Shown here: positions 45,458 to 53,504 of the stretch, one piece after another
Layout of the letters: each line of letters begins with the position of its first letter
How positions within the stretch are numbered: the first letter of the stretch is position 1
From: Dyadobacter frigoris
GTDB lineage: Bacteria; Bacteroidota; Bacteroidia; Cytophagales; Spirosomataceae
DNA length: 64,000 bases
Direction: 5' to 3'
Assembly (NCBI RefSeq): GCF_005280585.1
Contig: NZ_SZVO01000007.1
Coordinates: forward strand, 186,001-250,000
Program-made: the position numbers and the translations under genes
Notes under the pieces: generated by a model
The model's database searches: none
What the model saw: the letters and a program-made list of their open reading frames with translations, nothing else
Told to the model about the DNA's origin: nothing

Positions 45458-47245
45458 TCAAAACAATGGCCCATTATCCATTTTGAGAAGCGCCCCATTT
45501 TTTATTCGCCCTGACAATTCCAGCGTGCTTTCGGTAATTGCGTCAATTACATTTTGTCTTGTTAACGCATCCGACGGCTCGGTAGGATGCGTTGTCAGAT
45601 ATTCCGCCAGTTTCCCCGAGAAATAACTTACAGCAAAAGAAGTTCCGTGCAAAGGTTTCCCATCCGAAGGCGAAGGATAAGCACTGACTACCGCTGCGTT
45701 AACGAATTCGGTGGAATAGTTCCCATTAAAATGATAACCCGAGAACCAGTCATATAGGTCTAAGTCCAGGTTAAGATCTTTTTTGATGCGCTCATTCAGA
45801 TTGACTTTTGCATAAGACAAATCCCTGTTATGCAGATCTTTCCTTTCAAATTTAATAAAAGGACTTACATCAGTAACCGTGATTACATTGTTGAAAATTT
45901 TACTAAAACAAGCTGGAAAAACGTTGACGGCATCCACACCGGTGGCACTTGGCATTGTATTGAAATCATCAAATACCAATTCCTGTCCCTCATTTCCAGC
46001 CGCTGCCACGACCCAGATTTTATTTTTTTCGAGCTGTTCAAATTTTTTCTTCAGCAATTCATAACCGTCCGGATTTAAGCGTCCCTCAAAACTTGCATTG
46101 ATAATCTGGATATTCATTCCTGCTTCTTTACAAGCAAGCACATAATTCAGCGAACAAAGTAAATCGTAGATTGTACCCCATCCTGCGCAGTTAAAAGCTT
46201 TAACCGGCAATACGGGTACTTTTCCTTGTTGGTTGATGACAGCGGAAATAATAGAACCGTGGCGCCCTTCACTTCTCGTAGGATTCAAGGAAGTGACCCG
46301 GTTATCATCATAAGGATTATTCAGAATTTCAAGCTTTGTTCTTGTTGCCAGATTTTCATAATCCAGATTCGTTTTATATTCAGCATCAAAAACATTGTCT
46401 GCATCTTTGCAAGATCTCAAATAGGAAGTTACAGCGCAATAACCCCATGAATTTCCACGTAAACGGTCATTCTGAGATTCAATTTTCTCTATTTTTGCTA
46501 CGTCAAACTTCCGCTCGTTTGTTTCAGAATTTAAATAGCTACCTATCAAATTCTTTTTATCCCCTCCAAGTTTGTACCAAAGTCCGGTATCAATAACGCT
46601 TACGATAACCGAATCATCATTAACATATTGGAAAGACGGCGTACCTAAAACGGCTGGAAAATCGCTGGCCAAAGCTACAAAATCAGTATCCGTAAAGTCA
46701 CGGATCGAGCCTGGATCTCCGTTTGGTTTTCCACAAATGATCAGGTTTTCAACTTGTTGCTGGAAAATTATTCCAGTATTCTCACTGACTTCGAATACCC
46801 CAAAGTCATAGTCGTCAAGCCATTCAATCAATACAGTATAAGATTCCTCACCAAACTCATCCTTAGGATTGGCGCATTCACTTACACGAATTACCCGCAC
46901 GGGCAATTGAAGTGTGTCTTTTGAACCAAAAGGCGTGAACGTAAGAACAACCCAGTTATTTTCCCTTAACAAACTTCTTCCTTCATAGCCGGAAGCCGAC
47001 ACGACTAGTATTTTTTGCCTTGGCGTGGCATAAACAAAAAAGTCCTTGAAGTCCGGTGCTTTGGCTACTGGAAGATGCAGGCCCCATTGCTTTGAATTTC
47101 TTTCCAGGTCAGCATTTTCCTGCGAACGCTTTGAAGGGATCCTACCGAAATCAAGGACCAGAGAACTCGGATTTTCCTTTTCATAGTCACATTCCAGAAG
47201 ATTCCGGTCAGCGTCAACGATTCTAAATGAAGGCACAAATTTCAT
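45458..47245 (-). CDS. Subtilisin-like (S8) serine protease without signal peptide
   Basis: A 595-residue protease. Catalytic residues are D219 (SVIDTGLW), H329 (EGRHGSII) and S536 (LHGTSFAVS), with the oxyanion asparagine in AAAGNEGQ. About 200 residues precede the protease domain; they are beta-rich and unlike known subtilase propeptides. Asp and His are 110 residues apart, far more than in classic subtilisins, owing to an insertion with charged and cysteine-containing segments. No signal peptide or membrane helix is seen, so it should stay in the cytoplasm. It lies between the TPR/anti-sigma-like gene (20 bp) and the CHAT gene (31 bp). Confidence 0.88.
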   Translation of the reverse strand: MKFVPSFRIVDADRNLLECDYEKENPSSLVLDFGRIPSKRSQENADLERNSKQWGLHLPVAKAPDFKDFFVYATPRQKILVVSASGYEGRSLLRENNWVVLTFTPFGSKDTLQLPVRVIRVSECANPKDEFGEESYTVLIEWLDDYDFGVFEVSENTGIIFQQQVENLIICGKPNGDPGSIRDFTDTDFVALASDFPAVLGTPSFQYVNDDSVIVSVIDTGLWYKLGGDKKNLIGSYLNSETNERKFDVAKIEKIESQNDRLRGNSWGYCAVTSYLRSCKDADNVFDAEYKTNLDYENLATRTKLEILNNPYDDNRVTSLNPTRSEGRHGSIISAVINQQGKVPVLPVKAFNCAGWGTIYDLLCSLNYVLACKEAGMNIQIINASFEGRLNPDGYELLKKKFEQLEKNKIWVVAAAGNEGQELVFDDFNTMPSATGVDAVNVFPACFSKIFNNVITVTDVSPFIKFERKDLHNRDLSYAKVNLNERIKKDLNLDLDLYDWFSGYHFNGNYSTEFVNAAVVSAYPSPSDGKPLHGTSFAVSYFSGKLAEYLTTHPTEPSDALTRQNVIDAITESTLELSGRIKNGALLKMDNGPLF

Positions 47246-47265
47246 ATTGCGGATGTAGTTAAAAA

Positions 47266-48009
47266 CTATTTATTTACCCATTTCACAGCTTCTTCTTTCC
47301 CCTCTAAATTACTATCTATCACCTCATTCAACAAGTCATCCGCCTCTTTTTTATCTAACGGCAAGCCTCGCTGTAAATGCGCGATAGCTTCATAGAACTT
47401 TCCCGGATTTGAAAACAGATTTTTCTGATCTCCTAATTGGTGAAAATAGGTAATGGCGCCGTCATAATCTTTCAGTTTCAATGAAACAATTCCTGCGATT
47501 TTCTGCACTTCTGCATTTTCCGGATCACGTTTTAGTATAGACTGAATGATGAACGAGGTTTTCCGATAATCGCCCTTATTATATTCATTGATAGCCTGTT
47601 GCAAGCTATCAGCTTTACCATCCATGTGCACACTCAATGTTGAAAAGTTCTCCTTCACATAGACATCTGCCAATTGTTCCCTTTCCTTTATTCCGGAATT
47701 AAGGAAAAACCAGCTCAAACCAAAGGCGATTAGTACAATTGCTGCGGCAGTATAATATATCAGTTGCCGTGTGATCGTTCTGGAAGGATTTTGGGATAGT
47801 TTTTGCCATTCCGTATGTCTTTCGGCCAATAGTTTTTCCTGGCCATCTTCTTTCGCATTTTGTTTTACCAACAAATAAAAAGCAACTGAATCAGCCAGTT
47901 CCGGGTTTGTTCGTAATTCTTCATCAAAGCGCATTCGCTCTTCATCGGAAAGCTGTCTTTCAAAATAATCCTCAATACGTTGTTCCATGGCATTGTTATT
48001 TTCTTCCAC
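47266..48009 (-). CDS. Membrane TPR protein, anti-sigma-factor-like
   Basis: A 247-residue single-pass protein. The cytoplasmic N-terminus (1-80) has RIEDYFERQLSDEERMRFDE and an ELADSVAFYLLVK helix, like the sigma-binding part of zinc-less anti-sigma proteins. One transmembrane helix is at about 83-103. The outer part (120-245) contains TPR-type helices (DYRKTSFIIQSIL, AGIVSLKLKDYDGAITYFHQ). It overlaps the sigma gene by 14 bp. It may hold the sigma factor at the membrane until a signal arrives, perhaps through proteolysis by its operon partners; this is inference. Confidence 0.78.
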   Translation of the reverse strand: MEENNNAMEQRIEDYFERQLSDEERMRFDEELRTNPELADSVAFYLLVKQNAKEDGQEKLLAERHTEWQKLSQNPSRTITRQLIYYTAAAIVLIAFGLSWFFLNSGIKEREQLADVYVKENFSTLSVHMDGKADSLQQAINEYNKGDYRKTSFIIQSILKRDPENAEVQKIAGIVSLKLKDYDGAITYFHQLGDQKNLFSNPGKFYEAIAHLQRGLPLDKKEADDLLNEVIDSNLEGKEEAVKWVNK

Positions 48010-48607
48010 TATCCTTTTTAACTCCTTTATGATACATTTCTCTTAACTTTTCCAGGCAACGCAAACGACTGGTTTTCACAACAGCAGCAGATTGGTAATC
48101 CATTTCTATCGCTATTTCCTGATCCATAAATCCTTCGCTCCATGCTTTCAACATTTGCCGGCATTTTTCACCAAGTCCCAGCAAGCGTTCGTGTAAAACT
48201 TCCAGATCGTATTGATCTATAAGCTGTTGCACAATACTTCGGGAATCGTCGGGAAGTATGTTCATGTAATCATCAATAGTATTTCCCTTATGCACCTGCT
48301 GCCGATTAGTCGCATTCTTTCGGAGCAGGTCAACACATTTGTTATTAAAAATTTGATAGAGATAAGTTTTCAGCCCGGAACGCCCTTCAAACCGCTTGTT
48401 TTGAATGTTTTCAATAACAGTAAGGATAGTATCAGAATAAACGATGGAGCATTCGTCTGTTGTAAGCTTATGTTTCCACACACCTTCACGAATGAGGTAA
48501 ACATATTTTTCGTAAAGGCGATTTTCAAAAGAACGCAACGAGCTGTCTTTTGATAAAATGCCATCAATCAGGACATTATCAGAAAGTATTTTTTGGAAAA
48601 ATGGCAT
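47996..48607 (-). CDS. Sigma-70 family RNA polymerase sigma factor
   Basis: A 203-residue ECF-type sigma factor. Region 2 (about 25-100) has RLYEKYVYLIREGVWKH and FEGRSGLKTYLYQIFNNKCVDLLRK with the usual pattern. Region 4 (about 135-190) has LLGLGEKCRQMLKAWSEGFM and a helix-turn-helix in MDQEIAIEMDYQSAAVVKTSR. It opens the four-gene operon with the TPR, S8 and CHAT genes and is encoded divergently from the M3 peptidase. Confidence 0.9.
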   Translation of the reverse strand: MPFFQKILSDNVLIDGILSKDSSLRSFENRLYEKYVYLIREGVWKHKLTTDECSIVYSDTILTVIENIQNKRFEGRSGLKTYLYQIFNNKCVDLLRKNATNRQQVHKGNTIDDYMNILPDDSRSIVQQLIDQYDLEVLHERLLGLGEKCRQMLKAWSEGFMDQEIAIEMDYQSAAVVKTSRLRCLEKLREMYHKGVKKDSGRK

Positions 48608-48752
48608 GGTATGTGCGAATTCGGAGTGGAAATATACGTAAAAAGGCAGTTTCCTCGAAATTTTTCACCAGATGTTTCCTTCTATTTTCAAAGTTGCAGT
48701 TTACACTATTTACACATTACCTTTGGCCAACAAAAAAATCGCACGAGGTATC

Positions 48753-50483
48753 ATGATAAATCAGGAAACTACGACGTTAGCCCGATCCGAAAGGGTTTTT
48801 ATAGGAGAAGAATTTGATCTGAAAAAATGGGATGACCTTCAGCCATTTTATGATAATTTAAAAGACAGGGTAATTAATTCGGCCTCGGATCTTCGTCAGT
48901 GGTTTTTGGATAGAAGCGAGCTGGAATCTTATTTATCTGAAAACTTTGCATGGAGATATATCCGCCAAACCTGTGATACTGCCAATGCAGGTTTGATCAA
49001 CGCTTTGCAATTTTTCATTACTGAAATTCAGCCAAAACTCGCAGAATATGGAAATGAACTTGATAAAAAAGCAGTGGAAAGTCCTTACTTAAATGATTTG
49101 ACTGACCAGGGATTTGCCGTTACCATTCGCGGAATGAAAAAAGCCATAGAGCTTTTCCGTGAAGAAAATATTCCATTACAAACGGAAATGCAAACTGAAG
49201 AGCGTCGTTACGGAGCTATTGCCGGTGCCATGACTGTGACGCTGGATGGCGAAGAAATGACTTTGCAAAAAGCTTCCGACCGGTTACAATCTTCTGATCG
49301 TTCGGTTAGAGAAGAGGCCTGGCGGACGATTGCAGAAAGACGTTTTCAGGATCATGAAGTTCTTGACGAGCTTCTTAACAAACTTGTTACGCTTCGGGAC
49401 CAGGTTGGGAAAAACGCCGGTTTTGCAAATTACCGGGATTATATGTTCGCTGCCATGGGCCGTTTTGATTATACGCCTCAGGATTGCTTCAACTTCCATG
49501 ATTCTGTCAAAGAAGCCGTTGTACCACTTTTGAACGATATGGCAACGAGCCGTAAAAAAGCTTTGAATGTTGAACAACTGCGTCCATGGGATACAAAAGT
49601 TGATCCGAAAGGATTGCCTCCATTAAAACCGTTTGCAAGCGGAGAAGAGTTACTTGACAAAACAATTCGTTGTTTCAGCCGTCTTGATCCATTTCTTGGT
49701 AACTGTCTTCAGATCATGAAAAACATGAAACATCTGGATCTGGAATCCCGGAAAGGCAAGGCGCCGGGTGGTTATAATTATCCGCTGGAAGAAATTGGTG
49801 TGCCTTTTATTTTTATGAATGCAACATCCAATCTTCGGGATATGGTTACGCTTTTACATGAAGGCGGTCATGCGGTGCATTCGCTGGTAACACGTGATTT
49901 GGCCTTAAATTCTTTCAAACACACACCTTCAGAAGTTGCCGAACTTGCTTCGATGTCAATGGAACTGATCACAATGGATTTTTGGGATGAGTTTTTTGAT
50001 AATGATGCAGACTTACGCCGTGCCAAAATTCAGCATTTAGAATCTATTATTGAAACGCTTCCATGGGTTGGGACGGTCGATAAATTCCAGCACTGGATGT
50101 ACGAAAATCCGGAACACACTGCCGAAGAACGGACCCATGCCTGGGTTGAAATCTACAATCAGTTTACTGATAAGGTAATGGATTGGTCAGGACTTGAAAA
50201 TCTGCAAAAATATCTATGGCAGCGTCAGCTTCATATTTATGAAGTCCCTTTCTATTATATTGAATATGGAATTGCACAGCTTGGCGCGATAGGTGTTTGG
50301 AAAAACTACCGTGAAAATCCGGAAAAAGGATTGAAAGGATATCTTGACGCGCTAAAAATGGGCTACACCGCGCCGATTACAGAGATTTATCAGGCAGCCA
50401 ATATTCCTTTTGATTTTTCCAAGAATTACATCACAGAATTGATGCAATTCGTACAAAGCGAGTTAGAACGATTAAAAATTTGA
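48753..50483 (+). CDS. pepF: M3-family oligoendopeptidase (PepF-like)
   Basis: A 576-residue zinc peptidase. The HEGGH zinc motif is at 369-373 (LLHEGGHAVHSL), and the third ligand lies in PSEVAELASMSMEL. The N-terminal helical domain and length fit the M3B oligoendopeptidase F group, which trims cytoplasmic peptides. The ATG at 48753 was chosen because it gives the family N-terminus; an in-frame upstream ATG at 48672 adds a hydrophobic stretch without similarity. It stands alone, divergent from the sigma operon. Confidence 0.93.
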   Translation: MINQETTTLARSERVFIGEEFDLKKWDDLQPFYDNLKDRVINSASDLRQWFLDRSELESYLSENFAWRYIRQTCDTANAGLINALQFFITEIQPKLAEYGNELDKKAVESPYLNDLTDQGFAVTIRGMKKAIELFREENIPLQTEMQTEERRYGAIAGAMTVTLDGEEMTLQKASDRLQSSDRSVREEAWRTIAERRFQDHEVLDELLNKLVTLRDQVGKNAGFANYRDYMFAAMGRFDYTPQDCFNFHDSVKEAVVPLLNDMATSRKKALNVEQLRPWDTKVDPKGLPPLKPFASGEELLDKTIRCFSRLDPFLGNCLQIMKNMKHLDLESRKGKAPGGYNYPLEEIGVPFIFMNATSNLRDMVTLLHEGGHAVHSLVTRDLALNSFKHTPSEVAELASMSMELITMDFWDEFFDNDADLRRAKIQHLESIIETLPWVGTVDKFQHWMYENPEHTAEERTHAWVEIYNQFTDKVMDWSGLENLQKYLWQRQLHIYEVPFYYIEYGIAQLGAIGVWKNYRENPEKGLKGYLDALKMGYTAPITEIYQAANIPFDFSKNYITELMQFVQSELERLKI

Positions 50484-50501
50484 TAATTCATTTGCTAACC
50501 A

Positions 50502-50533
50502 TTTGGTGGTTATGCAAAAGGCGGTTATTTTTG
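50502..50533 (+). promoter_or_regulatory. Promoter of the small lipoprotein gene
   Basis: TTTG (50502-50505), a 20-bp spacer, then TATTTTTG (50526-50533) match the Bacteroidota -33/-7 consensus exactly, 27 bp before the ATG. Confidence 0.72.
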
Positions 50534-50560
50534 TGCGTATTACTATGAACCAGTAGAGAG

Positions 50561-50812
50561 ATGAAATTTAGTAAAATAGCCGCTTTTGTGGCATGTATCG
50601 CATTGTTATCTTCTTGTGATTATCAAAAATATAACCACAAAGAGCAGAAGGACTTAAATGCAAAGAATGACTACGTTTACGGTGTAAGCCCAGATTCTTT
50701 ACCACGTCAAATGGCTAATAAATATACTGCCGATCCAACAATTGAGCCTCGCGTAAATGCAATTCGTGCAAAATTGTACGGCGGTTCGGGTAGTGCATCC
50801 ATTAAAGAATAG
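50561..50812 (+). CDS. Small lipoprotein of unknown function
   Basis: An 83-residue predicted lipoprotein. The signal MKFSKIAAFVACIALLSSC ends in the lipid-modified cysteine C19. The mature 65 residues are polar, with VYGVSPDSLPRQMANKYTADP and a glycine/serine tail. I do not recognise a family. A consensus promoter and a terminator flank it, so it is a clean single-gene unit and probably well expressed. Confidence 0.8.
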   Translation: MKFSKIAAFVACIALLSSCDYQKYNHKEQKDLNAKNDYVYGVSPDSLPRQMANKYTADPTIEPRVNAIRAKLYGGSGSASIKE

Positions 50813-51404
50813 TATCTGTTTTTACAGAATAGATTTTATAAACAGGATATCCTTCAAATGAAGGATATCTTTTTTTATGACAATCCGCGTGTCTCTTTTA
50901 GAACATTAATTTCAGTTCTTTTTTCAAATAACCGGTTGAAAAATAATATTCCAAGGGATTAAAAAGTTAAAAGTTACCTTTGGCCTAACGGTACAACAAT
51001 CCTCCCAAATACTATTTTGCTGCCAGCTGAATGGAATCTTCTCTGTAATCATCAAGCTCAGTTATAAAAATTCATATGTCTGAACTTATTTAATGGCGAC
51101 TTCATTTTATAAAAGATACCTTTTTTGATGTAATAAAGTTTAATATCACTACCGTAGAAAAGTTTAAATAGTGGATGAAAATTTAAACAAAAAGAGTTGA
51201 TTAAAATCATAAACAACTGATATTCTGATCATTTATAAGCTGTAACTTCTTATATAATTAAAAAATGAGCAGTAATTTTAATCTCACTTGAGTAACCGGT
51301 TGGGATAATTGTTCGTTTTTAATTTACTTTACATTCTTATTATACACATCATAAATATAGTATTATTTTAATACCAGATTTAAAAACCGTATTTAAAACT
51401 CAAT
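50813..51404. other. 592-bp AT-rich intergenic region
   Basis: After the terminator at 50845-50876 it is AT-rich with no convincing open frame, RNA fold or repeat. It probably carries the promoter of the epimerase gene, but no clear TTTG/TAnnTTTG pair could be placed. Confidence 0.5.
50845..50876 (+). terminator. Rho-independent terminator of the small lipoprotein gene
   Basis: GATATCCTTC (50846-50855) pairs perfectly with GAAGGATATC (50860-50869), followed by TTTTTTTA. Confidence 0.9.
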
Positions 51405-52478
51405 ATGAATATAGCGCTCGTTACCGGTTCTGCCGGATTGATTGGAAGTGAATCCGTTGCTTTTTTAGCTGACAAGTTTGATTTAATAATTGGAGTTGAT
51501 AATAATTTGCGTGAATATTTCTTCGGAGCTGATGGAAACACAGCGTGGAATAAAAGCCGAATAGAATCAGCTTATACAAATTACAAGCACTATTCTGCTG
51601 ATATTCGTGAGGTTAGCCAATTGGAACCGATCTTCAAAGAATACGGAACTGATATTAAACTGATCATTCATGCGGCTGCACAGCCAAGCCATGACTGGGC
51701 TGCCCGCGAGCCTTTCACAGATTTCGGTGTAAATGCAGTTGGTACGTTGAATATGCTTGAAATGACACGTCTTCACACACCTGAGGCAGTGTTTATTTTC
51801 ACTTCTACCAATAAAGTTTACGGAGACAATCCTAACTATTTGCCGCTTGTCGAATTGGAAACACGTTGGGAAATCGACGAAAGTCATCCATATTTCAAAA
51901 ACGGAATTGACGAGCTTCACAGCATTGACCATACAAAACACTCTATTTTTGGCGCTTCAAAAGTAGCTGCTGATATTATGGTACAGGAATATGGCCGTTA
52001 TTTCGGAATGAAAACAGCTGTTTTCCGTGGCGGATGTCTTACAGGCCCAAACCATTCAGGAGCTCAGTTGCACGGATTCCTTGCTTATTTGATGAAATGC
52101 GCAATTACTGGAAATCACTACACGATTTTTGGATATAAAGGGAAACAGGTTCGTGATAATATTCACAGCCATGACCTTGTCAATATGTTCTGGCATTTTT
52201 ACCAAAATCCTCGTCCGGGCGAAGTATATAACGCAGGCGGTGGCCGTTTTGCAAACTGCTCGATGATTGAAGCAATTGCGTTGTGTGAACAAATTACAGG
52301 CAATAAATTATCTCATTCCTATTCTGAAACCAACCGTGTTGGTGACCATATCTGGTATGTAAGTGATCTTTCTAAGTTTAAAGAACACTATCCAGGCTGG
52401 AATTGGGAATTTGGCTTAACCGAAACGCTTACACAAATACACGACGGCATCTCTTCGAGATTGGCAAGTGTAAAATAA
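51405..52478 (+). CDS. NAD-dependent sugar epimerase/dehydratase, CDP-paratose 2-epimerase-like
   Basis: A 357-residue extended short-chain dehydrogenase. The Rossmann motif is TGSAGLIGS (7-15), followed by [15 protein letters not shown], the STNKVYGD segment (134-141) and [12 protein letters not shown]. It resembles CDP-paratose 2-epimerase-like enzymes. The usual catalytic YxxxK reads FGASK (F182, K186), so the tyrosine is replaced by phenylalanine. It precedes two membrane glycosyltransferase genes, though a terminator hairpin lies between. It probably makes a nucleotide sugar for a surface glycan; the exact reaction is uncertain. Confidence 0.85.
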   Translation: MNIALVTGSAGLIGSESVAFLADKFDLIIGVDNNLREYFFGADGNTAWNKSRIESAYTNYKHYSADIREVSQLEPIFKEYGTDIKLIIHAAAQPSHDWAAREPFTDFGVNAVGTLNMLEMTRLHTPEAVFIFTSTNKVYGDNPNYLPLVELETRWEIDESHPYFKNGIDELHSIDHTKHSIFGASKVAADIMVQEYGRYFGMKTAVFRGGCLTGPNHSGAQLHGFLAYLMKCAITGNHYTIFGYKGKQVRDNIHSHDLVNMFWHFYQNPRPGEVYNAGGGRFANCSMIEAIALCEQITGNKLSHSYSETNRVGDHIWYVSDLSKFKEHYPGWNWEFGLTETLTQIHDGISSRLASVK

Positions 52479-52491
52479 TATCTTAGTCTTT

Positions 52492-52541
52492 ATAACCTCC
52501 GAACGAGTAAAATCCATTATACTTGTTCGGAGGTTATTTTC
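52492..52541 (+). terminator. Terminator or attenuator between epimerase and GT2 genes
   Basis: AACCTCCGAAC (52494-52504) pairs perfectly with GTTCGGAGGTT (52525-52535), extended by AGTA/TACT, and is followed by ATTTT. The next start codon is only 16 bp after the stem. Confidence 0.82.
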
Positions 52542-52550
52542 ATCACTGCT

Positions 52551-53498
52551 ATGCCTGAAAATTTTGTAATCATTATTCCACAGTATAATGACTGGGAGGC
52601 TCTGAATCTGTTAATAGAAAAAATAAACACAGATTTGAGTCCGGCAGTTTTGAAAAACTCATCTTTACTGGTGGTTGATGATTGTTCTTCAAAAGACAGA
52701 ACGGAGCCTTTCGTTCCTTTTGGAGGAAAAGCAATTCAGGTTTTACGTCTTTACCGGAATCTTGGTCATCAAAAAGCAATTGCAATCGGCCTTTCCTACG
52801 TTGCTGAAAATATCGATTGCGACAATGTAATTGTCATGGATGCGGACGGAGAAGACGCCCCTTCCGACATTAACAAGCTGGTTAAAAGATCATTGGAAGT
52901 TCCTGGTAAAATTATTTTTGCCCAGAGAAATAAGCGTACAGAAAACTTCATCTTCCGGTTTTTCTATATTATTTATAAAAACCTGTTCAAGCTGCTGACC
53001 GGTAAGGTAATCACATTCGGTAATTTCAGTCTTGTTCCTCAGCGAAGACTCAAAAATCTGGTACGTGTTTCTGAAATCTGGAATAATTATCCGGGTGGAA
53101 TTATAAAATCAAGAATTCCCTACGATTCAGTATCTACCGACCGGGCAACACGTCTCGCAGGAGAAAGCAAGATGAATTTTGTTTCTCTTGTATTACATGG
53201 TTTAAGCACGATTTCTGTTCTGGTTGATACAACGGCTGTGAGAATATTGATTTTTTCCATATTCATGTCAGGCTTAGCTGTTGCCTTTATCATTATTATT
53301 CTGTTTTTGAAATTGATCGGAAACGCCACACCGGGCTGGGCATCAACTTTGGGCAGCACACTTATTATTTTGATGCTGCAATCTTTCCTGATCTCCTTGT
53401 TTCTGGTGTTTATGGTTTTGCAATATCGATCTCAGCAACACTTTATTCCGGCAATACATTATCGCGATTTTGTAGAAAAAGTAGATACTATCAGCTAA
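52551..53498 (+). CDS. Membrane-anchored family 2 glycosyltransferase (DPM/GtrB-like)
   Basis: A 315-residue transferase. The GT-A domain opens FVIIIPQYNDWEALNLLIEK and has VVDDCSSKD and the metal motif VMDADGEDAPSDI. Two C-terminal transmembrane helices (about 227-253 and 266-296) match polyprenyl-phosphate glycosyltransferases that load a sugar onto a lipid carrier. The multi-pass gene 6 bp downstream fits the matching membrane transferase that uses such lipid-linked sugars. Confidence 0.9.
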   Translation: MPENFVIIIPQYNDWEALNLLIEKINTDLSPAVLKNSSLLVVDDCSSKDRTEPFVPFGGKAIQVLRLYRNLGHQKAIAIGLSYVAENIDCDNVIVMDADGEDAPSDINKLVKRSLEVPGKIIFAQRNKRTENFIFRFFYIIYKNLFKLLTGKVITFGNFSLVPQRRLKNLVRVSEIWNNYPGGIIKSRIPYDSVSTDRATRLAGESKMNFVSLVLHGLSTISVLVDTTAVRILIFSIFMSGLAVAFIIIILFLKLIGNATPGWASTLGSTLIILMLQSFLISLFLVFMVLQYRSQQHFIPAIHYRDFVEKVDTIS

Positions 53499-53504
53499 GA
53501 TCGT

